Source: Pyrrhosoma nymphula (taxonomy: Eukaryota > Arthropoda > Insecta > Odonata > Coenagrionidae). From it: 64,000 nt of DNA. Positions 30,477 to 42,035 of the stretch are shown here, piece by piece. The position numbers were made by a program, and so were the translations under genes. Below the pieces are notes generated by a model. It saw only the letters and a list, made by a program, of their open reading frames with translations. It was not told where the DNA came from and did no database searches. The first letter of the stretch is position 1. Every line of letters starts with the position of its first letter. The stretch is taken from assembly GCA_963573305.1 (NCBI GenBank), contig OY754337.1, positions 84,023,094 through 84,087,093 on the forward strand. Direction: 5' to 3'.

Positions 30477-31925
30477 GGGCACGTTCCGAAATTCACTGCC
30501 AGTACTGCCAAAACGTTTCGTAATCAATTGGCAGCACTGCGCAGTTGACCAATGACGTCAGTCAATTCATGACGTGTCCTACTGTGAATTCTACTGCTGC
30601 TCTCGGGCTGCAGTAACTTAAGTAAAGCCGTTGCTAAGGAAACCATTACAAACAACTTAGGGAAAATCCAATGTACAAGGTAAATAAATAAAATCTGAAG
30701 AGTTGAGAGCAAATGCTTCGCATATTTCAATGTTTATATCGGCGAGAGCGAAAAGTTTAGATGCACTTGAACAGCCAAAAGCACCTTATTAGCGTACAAT
30801 AGTCTGTAGAACGCATTTATTAGTAAGGTATGTCAGTAAATGAAGTATCTACCAGCTATTCGTACAGATGAATATTTCACTAGAATAAGAGCTTTAATGA
30901 AATGATGGGGGAGTAAAGAACATCATAAGTGGTACAAGTAGAAAAACAATTATATTCGCGATTGAAAGCTACTTGTAAAATAACCAAAAATTGATTTAGT
31001 GCCATTATTAATGTGGTGGATGTAATTATACATCTCTCTTACTACAGCGGTAAATTAGCACAGTACCGGCATGTATAATAATAGTTGTCGGGAAACGTAA
31101 TTTGCTGCATGAACCTGATTGTCAGTGAAAATATTCCGCGATGCAACCCTAAACAACCCGTAAGTATCCTTAATCCAGTTTTTTCTATCACTCTTGGAAA
31201 CGCTTCGTACAACTGGCCGTGAATTAAGTCAGGGCTTGAGAAATGTCTTCGAAGACTTGTTTATAAGCCCAAAATTAAAAATGTTTATTTTAAATTATAT
31301 AATATAATTTAAAATGGTGATTCGCTCAATAAAACAGGTTAGTTTTTCCATGTTCGCGGAGCTGACGTGTATTTATTTGATTCTCATAAGAGAAGCAAAC
31401 GAATTAGTGTTTAAATAGCATGAAAAGGGAGCGTGGTGGCCTAGTGAGTAGAGCGCTTGGCTATCGAAGGGTCCCGGGTTCAAATCCGGGTGAAGCCTTT
31501 GGACGCCTCCGAACAAAAGGAAAATTCTCGGAGTGCGAGGTGGTCCAGGGAAAGGAGTTGGCCCCCCTACCCTGCATGTGTGAATTTCACACGCCCTTTG
31601 GCTTAGTCCGGGGTGAGCTCTACCCTCAACTATCCAATCCAACCTTCGGGTTGCATCATTGAGTGAGTGAGTAGCATGAAAGCTAGGCAATGAAAATTAG
31701 CATTTGTGTAATTAGAGTCTTTTTTATCAATATCGTTTGGATTAGCATTAAGATTTGAAAATCACTTATCAAAATAAATCAACGTGCAATTAGGCCATAT
31801 TGAATTTCATGCGGGCAGTATAAGCCTGTTCCGAAATACATGCTACTACATTAGTGGCAGTACTGCTTCACGTTTCGTTTTACGGCAGCACACGCAGTAC
31901 TGGCGGTGAACTTCGGAACGTGCCC
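30477..31925. mobile_element. TIR element, 1449 bp, carrying a SINE
   Basis: GGGCACGTTCCGAAATTCAC at 30477 and the complement ending at 31925 match at about 29 of 31 positions. Subterminal blocks with CAGTACTG and AAAACG recur inside both ends. No transposase frame remains. Flanks give no convincing target duplication. A SINE is inserted at 31426-31671. Confidence 0.55.
31416..31681 (+). mobile_element. tRNA-derived SINE with 10-bp target duplication
   Basis: TAGCATGAAA occurs at 31416-31425 and 31672-31681. The 246-bp body begins GGGAGCGTGGTGGCCTAGTG, has A box TGGCCTAGTGAGTAG and B box GGTTCAAATCC, and ends in a TGAG repeat. Both internal Pol III promoter boxes look intact, so it is probably a young copy. 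Frames overlapping it are not genes. Confidence 0.85.
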
Positions 31926-32204
31926 GAAGTCACTTGATATGCGTCATGTGGCAGTGACCAAAAAAAAATGCGCCGGCTCAAATTGCGATAGTCAGAGCTG
32001 CGACGGCGTGGTGCAATCTCTTTGGCAGTGTCAGTGAAAACTGAGATATGTAAGATGACACGTAAATTGTAATTTGATATTTTGTTTTCGGAAAAAAATG
32101 CGCCGATTCAATTACTAACGGTCTTAGCTGTGATGGTGTCAGGTTTCGTCACCGGAATGGGAACGGAAAATTTATGAAGGGGAGTGATTTGGTATATGTA
32201 TTAT
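31926..32204. other. Stretch with a diverged local duplication
   Basis: AAAAAAATGCGCCGGCTCAA (31964-31983) and the following 35 bp recur, diverged, at 32091-32136. Confidence 0.5.
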
Positions 32205-32262
32205 GTATATCAGAATATCGCCATAGAAGTTTACACTTCTCCCGTGTGGTCTTAAGCACACC
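32205..32262 (+). repeat. SINE body fragment shared with 58405-58461
   Basis: CAGAATATCGCCATAGAAGT through GTCTTAAGCAC is the exact or near-exact complement of 58408-58461. At 58 kb the block is joined to a tRNA-like head, which is missing here. Confidence 0.65.
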
Positions 32263-32739
32263 AATTCTCTTTGTGTAATACCATGTGAGGATTTATTCTT
32301 ATTTCTTACTTATGATAGAATATATTCAAATCAAAATAAAATTTTCCTCACTTCATAGAGGTGAAGTGTTAGCTACCTATGTTTAAAATTTAAGGATAGC
32401 AGTCAAGTAAATGTCGCAACTTCAAGGTAAATTATGTTGAAAAAAATATATACAAAACAATAAGATATTGATAGTCAAATATGGATTGAAAGTTATTTGA
32501 AAATTTCATTGCAAAAACCTTGAAAATCCTGGGAAAACCTTGAATTTCATTTCATAAGATTAGTAGACACCCTGAGTAAATTGCATAGGTTAAGTAAGGC
32601 AGCTTTGTATCAAGACAACAACTACCAAGTGTATGATTTTCGTTATTTTAATGTATCGACAAGGTACATACTTAGTTTTACAATTAATTGTTGCGGCAGT
32701 AGGTATACGTATATTTTTGCTTGAATAGAGATAAACTTT
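32263..32739. other. Unassigned AT-rich stretch
   Basis: Nothing recognised. Confidence 0.5.
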
Positions 32740-32935
32740 GAAGTTTTCCACACGTTTTTATTTTTCCCCAACCGGTTTCAACGAGTACTCATCATTTTCA
32801 AGAGGTTAATAAACCACGACGGGATCAGTCTTTCACATTTATACCATTGACAAAAGGAGGGGGGAAGCAAGGAGAGAGTGGGAGGGGGAGGGGTTAGGAT
32901 AAAAGGGAAGGGGAATACGAGCTTACTCCGAGGGA
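32740..32935 (-). mobile_element. Penelope-like element 3' terminal region (solo)
   Basis: On the minus strand a CT-rich 3' UTR (complement of 32860-32920), a TATA-like TATAAATG and a degenerate hammerhead are followed by an AT-rich tail. Order and composition match 61180-61440 and 9640-9864. Confidence 0.55.
32770..32805 (-). ncRNA. Degenerate hammerhead motif
   Basis: ATGATGA replaces CUGAUGA; a short stem GTACTCGTT and GAAACC follow on the minus strand. Probably inactive. Confidence 0.4.
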
Positions 32936-34300
32936 GCAAGGCCAGTGTTTCGTAACCATGATTGAGGAGGAAGGGGTGTGGGAGGGACTCTTGCAGAGAG
33001 GAGAGGTGAGTTCATTGGAACCACGTCATTTATCAGTTTATCACTATACAATTTGTGAAATGTCCTTATTTCAAAGTTTTCCAACAAATCTTAAAATTTT
33101 TCAAACATGGACAAGTTCCTCAAAGTAAGCCCATCGACGATTAATTTTATACGTTTAATTTGCTAAAAGCCACTCTCCATTTGGAGCCCGATCGTGGTAT
33201 ACTTTAAGCTCCGTAAACACCAAACTTCCAATTTATTCAGGTGAAATGGAAAAAGGCTTAGGAATATGAGCCGGAAATATTGGGACGGCCAGGTGGATAT
33301 GGCCACCTTCCGATTATTATTGCTCATTTGTTACGTGAGTTGGCTATTGTTGTTCATTTGCGACGTTGAGTTTGCGATTACCGCAAACTGAAGTGGTTCA
33401 GGATGTTTGCCGTTCACTCAATGCCTTGACAAGATTAATCCAGCGTTCGTATGACATTCTCCGCTTAGCATAACACTGGAGGAAGAGCCAAGCTTACATA
33501 GGGAGTCTCCCTGACGTTACAGGAATCGCTAATAATGCAAACAGAATTTAAGTCAATCGTGACAGTGCACGCTTGGGATTTATGGCGGTTGCGTGAGGAT
33601 TTTGTTAGTCAAACGATGTTTTGAGCCAGTGAAAGCTTGGGGCTCAATACCTACTCCACGCGCGCCAGGACTTCACGTTACCCTTCCCTCAAAATGTGAA
33701 GATAATCACGACGTCTAAATGTCTTCGGTCGATCACCTGGAATGTATGCATTTCAGTCCAGATAGCTGGATTATTCTAGTTTGATTAAAGTTAACATCCT
33801 GGGCTGATTGCGGATAGGAGTGAATCATCGAGCTTATGGCTAAATGTGCATTCCAAATATAATCAAACCTCCCCATGTATTAGTGGCTCAGTATTTCATT
33901 AGCTGGTATCCGGCCCTCGTTGTTGCAGCATGTTACATACGTTGACTAAACGTTGTATATTATTTGTAATTGACAGAGTGAGCCATGAACCATTTGATAT
34001 ATTTAACTTGGGTTCATACCGTTGAAATGTTCAGTCTTCTAGCTCCTTGAGTTGACATCTGTCTCAAAGCATCTTGAAAATCTAAAGATCGCTGGTTTGA
34101 CACCCGTCCCGAGAATGAACGTCGTGATATTGTTGGAAAGTTTTCTTCGGCTAGTGGTTCGATGAGAATTAAAGAAGATTTGTCAATGGAGCGTGATGCC
34201 CTACAGTTACGAAACTTGAAATTGTGGAGGAAATTCTAGGGATCTGAAAGCGTGAAACCCGAGAACCTATGATTGACTTGGCCGTCGGTATATTGCATTT
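32936..34300. other. Unassigned stretch
   Basis: No gene or repeat recognised; a B-box-like GGTTTGACACC near 34092 is too weak to call. Confidence 0.45.
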
Positions 34301-34765
34301 TAATAATTATCATCATCATCATCTGAGTATTCTACCGGTTAAAGGTAGGTTATGATGAAAGTCAGAGAATATGCAAAAGTCTCTGTAAGGCCATTTTACA
34401 TGGGGCACGAAATTGCACAACTTCAAACTGCATGTTTTTCTCCATCGGGCGTGCAATATTTTTTAAATTAGAGCTGGGGCTGGGGTCCATAAAGCCTATT
34501 CTCTTTCTTCCCCTTCTTCACTTACCCAACATCCTTCCCTCTACCACGGCCTTCAGCATACCATCGCCCCTCATTACCCCTTCCAACCACCTACCCTGCC
34601 CTAATCTCATCCACAAGTTTCCTCTCCTCACCCACCATGTCAAGCACTTCCTCATTTGTCTTCCTTTCCGTCCACCGCGCCTTCTCCTTCCTCCACACCC
34701 ACGTCACGAACACCTATTTTCGTCTTCCTTTATCAGAGGCCACGCTTCTGCCCCATACAACACGA
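34301..34765 (-). mobile_element. LINE-A copy 5 with an internal replacement
   Basis: Flanks match the LINE-A 3' end, but about 34375-34487 is replaced by unrelated sequence (CATGGGGCACGAAATTGCAC region). Several codons are lost. Tail of CAT repeats at left. Confidence 0.7.
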
Positions 34766-35400
34766 ATATAGATGATAAATATGTAAAAATGTCTGTAATT
34801 TAAATATTACATTTTGGATGGTCACAGTTTATAAAGGAGTATTTTTTACATTGTTGATGATATTTCTGTATAGATGAGAGCTGTTAGCTCTTAATACTAC
34901 TGGAACATATTGTCAATACAGACTAAAAAACACATTATCAAGGGTTATGTTTTCACATGCACTACATTTGAGTTCAGATAGTATGAAAGCGACAGTCGGT
35001 TAAAGTCTTCAATATACGGAAAATTACTGAAAAGAAGAATAAAATAAATAGGGCATTCTAAGAGGAACGAGAAAGTCTTAGGATATGTGGGAGTGGAAAA
35101 CATGGAAGGGAATTCCCTATCTAGGAAGACAAAGGGAATGGATTTTGAGATAAAACCGCGAGGAATGGGCGCTTGGAGTTCGTGTTGAATAGGAAGGTAT
35201 GCAATGCTGCAGCAAACCAATTCTTCTAACTTCTGCTGAGAAAATGATGAGTGTTTTTAAAATATGCTAAATTTAACTGTCATTTTGTTGACAAAATATT
35301 CCACAGTGACGTCATAAGTTGTATCTTATTTTAGTTAGATAATATTTTTGCATATTTTTTATTTAAAATCTTCATCAACCGGAATAGTTTTAACCGATGT
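34766..35400. other. Unassigned stretch
   Basis: No gene or repeat recognised. Confidence 0.5.
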
Positions 35401-35607
35401 GTGTACGCAGAATTTGGCATTGTTGTCGCAAGTAAGTTCGCTGTAAATTTACTACATCTACGGCGGCTTACGGATTTTGAGAGGTACCAAACACATTGGC
35501 GCGGAGGGAAGCGGACCCAGCCATCATTTTCCTGCTTTTTTGGTCCTAAACCTTTCCATGACCGGCAAATGTCGGTAAAAGACGCTTATTTTGGTGCTGA
35601 GATAGCC

Positions 35608-36725
35608 GTTGTGACTACAGATGGGAAAATTACCGGAATTTTCATCTGAGGTAAATTACCACGGTAAATTACAGGTAATTTTCGAAAATTACCGTAATTT
35701 TACAGTATTTTTTAGTTTTAAGCATTTAAGGAGGTTCCGCCGCGACTGTGTGAGTCAAAAAAATACGAAATTCCACATTTTTGATATTTCGTCCAAAAAA
35801 ATCCTGCTTTCACTGATGCAATGCGTTATCTATAGAAACCCAATAGTAAGGTACAACATACACAGATTATTCCGCAAATGTATTTTAAATGAGCACTTTT
35901 TTTCAGCCATAGGAGCCGACTGCAGCGCCATTTCCTACGAATTACCGCATTTTGACTTCAATTACGGCAGTAATTCCCTAATAACTAAAAAAATAAGGTG
36001 GTAAGATGTCTATATTTGATTTTTATTCAATTTCTCTGGATTATTTCCTTCTTATAAATAGTTTTCCGCAAAAATGGCATTTATATTTTATGGAAAAATA
36101 CTATTTTTCCCCGTGTTTCTCTCATTCCCCCATTGAACACCATGTAATTTCAAGTTCAATTATAGAATAAAATAGCGTGGAAAGGTATTATTTTGTTTTT
36201 CATATCAGATAGAGGACAACATTTTCTACACGTAGACAGAAGATGAATAAAATGACATTTAAGTCATTTTACGGTGGAACCACCTTAACGGCAAATGTAT
36301 GGTTAAGTAAGAAAGCCAATAGCAATAGGAAGGGAATAACGATGTTTAACCATACCTAATGCCACATATTAATCTATTAGAAATTTTTTAAATTGTAAAA
36401 AGAACTACGGCAGCAACACGCAATCTGGCTTTCTTTTGTCAAAGTATGAGAAATGTTCAAGAAGAATAGTCTAATGCATTACTCTTATAATGTTGTAATT
36501 TAAGTAAAATTTCCAAAAATGAGTTGTACATGCCTCAATTCATTATTAAACACGTAGGAAATGTGGACTGCTTGGATTAAAAGAACATGTTGGGAATTTA
36601 TCTGTATGAAAAATTATCTCAAACGTAGGTGAATTATCTAGAAAATTACGGTAATTTTCAAGGAGTGCAGTAAATTACGAAAAATACCGCGGTAATTTTC
36701 AGAGTAGCCCGTCTCTAGTTGTGAC
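35608..36725. mobile_element. hAT non-autonomous element with 8-bp target duplication
   Basis: GTTGTGAC occurs at 35608-35615 and 36718-36725. The element ends, TACAGATGGG (35616) and TAGAGACGGG on the other strand (36717), fit the hAT TIR style, and 8-bp duplications are the hAT hallmark. Subterminal regions are packed with AAATTACCG-type repeats in both orientations, typical transposase-binding arrays. The centre is occupied by a MITE-2 copy. Confidence 0.8.
35726..36288. mobile_element. MITE-2 copy 1, nested in the hAT element
   Basis: TTAA at 35726-35729 and 36285-36288 flanks a 555-bp unit with tips GGAGGTTCCGCC and GGTGGTTCCACC (other strand). It is about 550 bp long in both copies. 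Frames inside (35621-36004) are not conserved as protein. Confidence 0.75.
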
Positions 36726-36828
36726 ACCAAAATCTGAAAGAACAAATGAGGGGCCAACTTGCGTCGTCCTTCAGCAGCTGGAGGAGGTGGTTCTCAACCG
36801 CTGTCATCAGCCGAGTGCCCAGAATTGA

Positions 36829-37389
36829 AGGGAAAAAGTCTCGATGACCCGTAATTTTGTTTTCGTCCGCCTCCCCTATCGGGAAACTGTGTCAAGGACT
36901 CCCATCTATGGAGTCCTAGGCAACCGTGATGGCATATGGAGTGAGGTTGATCGTTAAAATACTTCCCGTTGGAGAGATCGTAGCTCATTTCGCTCGTATG
37001 CCGAGTCCGGTTCGTTTTATGCCGTTTGGAGAGGAAGTCATTGAAAGCGAACGCAGCCGTGTTGATTTTCTCGCACGAGTGATCTTTCGCCGATGATCAT
37101 CTGGAACCGCTACAGGTGGATGGATATATGCTGCACGTAAAAAAACCAGAGGCGAATTTTTTGTACATGCTAAAATAAACGCAGGATAAAGTTCTCAACA
37201 CAAACGCTTTATTTGTACGAACCCAAGATGAAGATGTATAAAAAAATTATAATCGATAAAATGAATTATTTCAAGTATTAACGCAAAATAAATGAAAATT
37301 TAGACCTTTTTGTTAATTTTCGTTGCCAGGCAATTTTTTCATCGTTTCCGATGCTCTGCAGTACCTTATACTGGCTACAAAGACTGCAT
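36829..37389. other. Unassigned stretch
   Basis: No gene or repeat recognised. Confidence 0.5.
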
Positions 37390-37959
37390 TTAAGGTGGCT
37401 TGAGCGAGATAGTTCCCTAGTCATAATGGAGACCATATCCAAATTTTATATTTTGATTTCAGAATCTGTAAGAAGTATGAAATAAATATTATAAAATTAA
37501 TGGTGCAAATATCTATAGTTATATATGACCAAAGTACTCAGTAATTAATTAAATAAAGCTACATAAGTTTCTAACTTGACTCATTTTTTTCCGCCGTACG
37601 GCTGATAACCCTTCAAAACAGCAGATATTTTTTTCTGCGATTCTGTAAAAATTACTGTGGTGAGCAATAGATTATTTTTTATTAATAGTTGATAAAACAT
37701 GCAATGTACACACCGTTAGTTTTTTGACGAAATCTAGGTGCTAGAAGTTCCTAATTTTTTAATTATTCTCCCTCTGGAGCGCATTGCCGTAATCTATCCC
37801 TAGTAAAACAGCTTTCCTTTTCAGGCAAATTGCTCGAAAAGTAGTTCGGCAAGAGGTTCATATTTTTATATCATTGGAAAGATTATAGTTTTTTTATTTA
37901 AAATGAGGCCAAATTCATCAAATTCTAGGTGAAGTGATTTTTCGCTCATACTACCTTAA
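37390..37959 (+). mobile_element. MITE-1 copy a, with TTAA flanks
   Basis: TTAA at 37390-37393 and 37956-37959. Tips GGTGGCTTGAGCGAGATA and, on the other strand, GGTAGTATGAGCGAAAAA. Interior blocks such as CTTGACTCATTTTTTTCCGC and TTCTCCCTCTGGAGCGCATT recur in all copies. Confidence 0.8.
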
Positions 37960-38042
37960 GGGATTTTAACCTTCTAGGTGCGTATTTTAATAGGTTTCAA
38001 CGATAGTATGCCTTCGAACTTCACGATGTACAATGTTTTATA

Positions 38043-38262
38043 AGGCCCCGGTGGAGGCGGGGTTAAGTCCTCGCCTGCTAATCTGAGGGTCGCGGGTTCG
38101 AATCCCGCCTGGCTCGGTTTTTTGCATGCCCAGGGCATGGGTGTGTCTGTCAAGTTCTGATGGTTCGGCCCCTGAGAATCCTGATGACAAGCCAATGGCT
38201 TATCGGGATCGCAGGGGCATACGGACCACCAGAATCGTCCGAGAGCAAAAAAAATAAGAAGA
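38043..38262 (+). mobile_element. tRNA-Ser-like SINE
   Basis: The head has A box GGTTAAGTCCTCGCC, an anticodon-arm CTGCTAATC as in tRNA-Ser(GCT), and B box GGTTCGAATCC. A body of about 140 bp ends in an A-rich tail (GCAAAAAAAATAAG). A 23-bp direct repeat (AGATATATATAAACCATA) follows. Confidence 0.7.
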
Positions 38263-38289
38263 TATATATAAACCATAAGCAAAGATATA

Positions 38290-38480
38290 TATAAACCATA
38301 TCGTAGCTTTGATACTTTCCTCCATTTGCTCATGTCTACGGTATCCGTTGGGATCGCACCAGAATCCTCCAATTCATTTCTGAAACGATCCCTCCACCTT
38401 ATCCTGGGTTTCCATCTCTCTGTTCTTCCGGGGAAATTTAATCCTTGCACCTCATTTGTGATATATAGGTACCTAGAAAA
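38290..38480 (-). mobile_element. LINE C-terminal fragment
   Basis: Minus-strand reading NFPGRTERWKPRIRWRDRFR and a following DMSKWRKVSK segment match the basic tail common to RTE/BovB-like ORFs. Only about 60 codons survive, next to the SINE. Confidence 0.5.
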
Positions 38481-38998
38481 TACTTGATTGAAACAAATTT
38501 TATCAATTTGCAGCAAATGTCAATGCAAGAACTTCGTGTTAGTTATATTTATCGCCATTCAACGGGCGCATTAGGCGCCAATTACAACTAACTAGTAGTG
38601 GGAGAATCATGGTTACCTATGAGCATAGAAACAATTCAAACTCAACCCGTGTACAAATACAAAATATTTATTCAAACTCGCTGTATCATACTTTCTGCAA
38701 TATATAATCGATGGTAATCGGAGAGGTTGTTAATATTCAATGGATTTATTAATGTCTTGATATATTATCATACACATCCGAGGTATCTTACTACCATGCT
38801 AGCCGTCGCAATGGAGCTTGGCAAGGGGTCTTAGGACACCAACATAAGAAAGGGTGGGAATAAGGTAAGGGAGCTGGAAGAGAATAAGGACGAAGAGTGA
38901 GATGTGTGCTGATCGAACGTCTTCGAGTTATTGCTGTAGTTATTGTTGGCGCATGGAAAGAAGGAATCTTTGTACATACCTATTAGCTCGGCGGTGTG
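38481..38998. other. Unassigned stretch
   Basis: No gene or repeat recognised. Confidence 0.5.
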
Positions 38999-39023
38999 TA
39001 TATATATATATATATATATATAC
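38999..39023. repeat. TA microsatellite
   Basis: About 12 TA units. Confidence 0.95.
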
Positions 39024-39431
39024 ATATCTCTTATTTTGCCACTTCTGTTAGTTCTACATTGTCCCATTGATCGTGTGTCATTTTTGACATCTTATTTTAC
39101 GCACTTTCGTTAAGGCCACATTGATGAAATTTGGCACCAAGGTAGAAAAAAGTTTTATGCTTTGTTGACTACATACGAGATTTTAGAAATTTGCTAATTT
39201 GGCCCAAGAATGGGGGTCCAATCCAAAATGTCCAAAAATCCAAATTTTGGTGTATGGTATTTCGGTGTTAAAAAATTCGAGACATATAAAAGTCAGATTT
39301 GTTTTGCTAAACTATAAACACAAGGGTTTTTGGGCACGACAAATGCGATCGAACCAATTTCCTTTTCGGAAATCCAACCGTGACCCCTGGAAGGGCACAG
39401 TCAAGTTCACAGGGGCGACAAAAAGCGAATT
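39024..39431. other. Unassigned stretch
   Basis: A 90-codon frame (39199-39471) overlaps the LINE tail and has no recognisable features. Confidence 0.45.
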
Positions 39432-39945
39432 CATCTACATCTACATACTACCCCGCAAGCCGCCTCAATAGGTGTGTTAGGACACCAGCCGTTTAAATAT
39501 AAAAAGGAAACGCTCTAATGAAATTACGCCTAGCATTTATTATAGTCCCTTATTGTTCGGGGGAAAAACGAATTCCCATACCTATCCGTTCGGAAAAATA
39601 TCTCTCTTAATTTATCGTTTCTGTCGGACCTGGAAATATAGTGGGGTTCTAATATGATGTTCTCCGTGTCGATCTTAAAGATATCTATTCTTAATTGCTC
39701 AAGTAATCTAAGCCTAGCGCTCAGCCTCCGAGTCTCTAGCGGCTCCCAGCCTAATTCGTTTAACATCTGTGCAACGCTGTCTGTACGCCCGTAGCAGTTT
39801 TTGACGAATCGCGCAGCTTTCCTTTGTATTTTATTAACTTCCCGGATTAAGTCTTTCTGCACCGGATCCCATATGCTCGCTGCATATTCAAGGTGTGGCC
39901 GGACGAGTGCGAAATAACACCTCTCTTTTACTTTTTCAAAATTGG
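39432..39945 (-). mobile_element. CR1-like LINE, 3' end with intact C-terminal frame
   Basis: The minus strand is open from 39862 to 39530: MQKDLIREVNKIQRKAARFV, LGWEPLETRRLSARLRLLEQ, then NSFFPRTIRDYNKC. This is the conserved C-terminus of CR1-like RT proteins. The frame that is broken at 7725 is intact here. GATGTA tail at 39432. One strand of the 3' hairpin is deleted, as in the 1601 copy. Confidence 0.85.
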
Positions 39946-40139
39946 AATTGTGGAATGTAAAGATATAGAGTGGGTAAAAATAACTTTAACTGTGTTATCC
40001 AGAAATTAAAGTGAGTTGAATTCTTCGCGTAATCTTAGGCTAGTATGTAACCTTCGAGTATTTAGCGTCTTCCTAGATCATTACTTCATCGACCAATACG
40101 GCAGTCATTGCTGATTTTGGTTTTGCGAATGTAGAGAAA

Positions 40140-40235
40140 AATAAAAATCCCTATAGCCTCGGTCGAGATACGATCTCGGGTCTTGCTAGCCGCCGTCCAA
40201 GTTGGCCTACGACGCTTGTTTCATTCATCACCCAC
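40140..40235 (-). mobile_element. tRNA-like SINE head, weak
   Basis: On the minus strand an A-box-like TAGGCCAACTTGG and a B-box-like GAGATCGTATCTC are spaced as in tRNAs. No tail or target duplication found. Confidence 0.25.
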
Positions 40236-40238
40236 AAA

Positions 40239-40795
40239 GGTGGTTCCACCGTGAAATGACTTAAATGTCATTTTATTCATATTCAGTCTACTTGTAGAAA
40301 AACTTGTCCTCTAACTGATATGAACAACAAAATAATACCTTTCCACGCTATTTTATTCTATAATTGAACTTGAAATTACATGGTGTTCAATGGGGGAATG
40401 AGAGAAACACGGGGAAAAATAGTATATTTCCATAGAATATAAATGCCATTTTTGCGGAAAACTATTTATAAGAAGGAAATAATGCTGAGAAATTTAATAA
40501 AAATAAAATATAGGCCTCTTACCACCTTATTATTTTTAGTTAGGGAATTACTGCCGCAATTGAAGTCAAAATGCGGTAATTTGTAGGAAATGGCGCTGCA
40601 GTCGGCTCCTATGGCTGGAAAAAAGAGCTAATTTAAAATACATTCGTGGAATAATCTGCATATTTTGTACCTTAATTTTGGGTTTCTGTAGGTAATACAT
40701 TTCATCAGCGAAAGCAGGATTTTCTTGGACAAAATATAAAAAATGAGGAATTTAGTATTTTTTTGACTCACACAGTCACGGCGGAACCTCCTTAA
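40239..40795 (-). mobile_element. MITE-2 copy 2
   Basis: Inverted relative to 35730-36284 and colinear over about 550 bp. Tips GGTGGTTCCACC at 40239 and GGCGGAACCTCC ending 40791, followed by TTAA; the left flank is CAAA. Confidence 0.75.
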
Positions 40796-41337
40796 AACGG
40801 CTAGGAGGTCTATGAGGTCCCCATGAAATTTGCTTGAATATAGGCGGGGATATCTCGTTCACTTCAACTCTCTCGTAAATGTTCCGTGAATCGAGATAAC
40901 TCGGAGCTGTAACTGGCAAACACACCTGGTGACAATGATAGCGGGTGAAGCGTATGGCGGATAAGAGGGAGTTCCAGTTATCTACAGTATTACTCTCATT
41001 CCTTGAATGTGTTTCATGATGAATGGATTTCCACGCTGTATTTTCCATGTATTATTAACTTTTCAAGATTTTTAAGTAACTTGTTAGGCGATAGTGATCG
41101 GCTCTGAAACGTCTCCGTCTCCGCAGAGTCAATCTTGGGTCATAAACGCACGGCTCTACCACCAGTTCAACCCAGTTCTCTTTAAACTGGGGTGTCAAAA
41201 CTTATGGACTTTATAGGGCCACTATGGCAGAAGAAGAATATAGTATTCGGCCACATTTACTTGAAAAAAACTGGAAGCAGTAGAGGCCTATTGTTATCAC
41301 ATTAATAAGTTGTGTAAATTATACATTTCATCCACAA
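40796..41337. other. Unassigned stretch
   Basis: No gene or repeat recognised. Confidence 0.5.
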
Positions 41338-42035
41338 CATCTTCATCTACAAAATACCCTGCAAGCCACCTCATGTGTGTGTGGCAGGGGGTGAGTAGTC
41401 ACCAAAATGCATTGCACTATAGGTACCCTAAAGTTAGTGTAACTACGATTATTGATGCATTATTATAAATCGCTAATGCTCGTCACGAGGCGAAGCCTCA
41501 CAAGCATGCACTACACTATAGATATGCTACCAATGTTAGAGGGACCGTTAGTATTAATGTACATATATTGCAACTACAAAAACGGATAGAGATTCAAGAG
41601 TTATGCTGAAAACATGCACTGCGTGCTGTAATTATTAGGTATCAGATATGGATACAAGTATTAGGGAGTACTATTACTGCCTATCGACGAACGTGGTTGA
41701 AAGTCTCATTGGCAGCTGTAATGGTCTCATATCGTTTGCGGGAAAAATTACATTTTGAATCTGTCCGGTCTGCAGTAGTTCCCTAATTTTATTCTCATGA
41801 TCTGCTCTACCGTAGTATGCCGGATTTCGTAATATATTATTAGCGTCGTCAGATAATAAATCGTTTTGTAACTTACATAATAGATTAAGTCTAAATTTTC
41901 TGTATAAATTTAAAAGTCTAAATTTATTGTTGAACCGGAATTATGACCGTCCCGGGATGCGATTTTGACACTGCTGTATTACAGATAGGTTGGTTCTATG
42001 TTTGCTGTGTATGAGTTCAGCGGTTCCCTTTGTGG
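41338..42035 (-). mobile_element. CR1-like LINE-B copy 2
   Basis: The minus strand from 41940 to 41701 reads NKFRLLNLYRKFRLNLLCKL, an ILRNPAYYGRADHENKIREL block and QNVIFPANDM, the counterpart of the C-terminal tail at 39530. A stop (TAA, 41941-41943) precedes it and the frame reopens upstream. About 350 bp of 3' UTR, the GC hairpin and a degenerate tail follow. It is the empty-site reference for the nested insertion at 1601. Confidence 0.8.

Larger units (their letters stand above)
35401..36828 (+). pseudogene. ORF split by a hAT insertion
   Basis: A frame open from 35401 (no ATG chosen; possibly part of an exon) runs to the target duplication at 35608-35615. If the hAT element and one duplication copy are ignored, the same frame continues from 36726 to a TGA at 36826-36828, 106 codons in all, including TCVVLQQLEEVVLNRC after the junction. 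The family is not recognised; it could be a gene or an older transposase fragment. The chance of a random frame of this length is not negligible. Confidence 0.3.

Noticed and set aside
38043..38120. Possible true tRNA-Ser gene
   Set aside because: No proper acceptor stem or long variable arm; it continues into a SINE body with an A-rich tail.
41105..41180. Hammerhead or SINE at GAAACGTCTCCG and GGTAGAGCCGTG-like wording
   Set aside because: No CUGANGA core and no B box at the right spacing.
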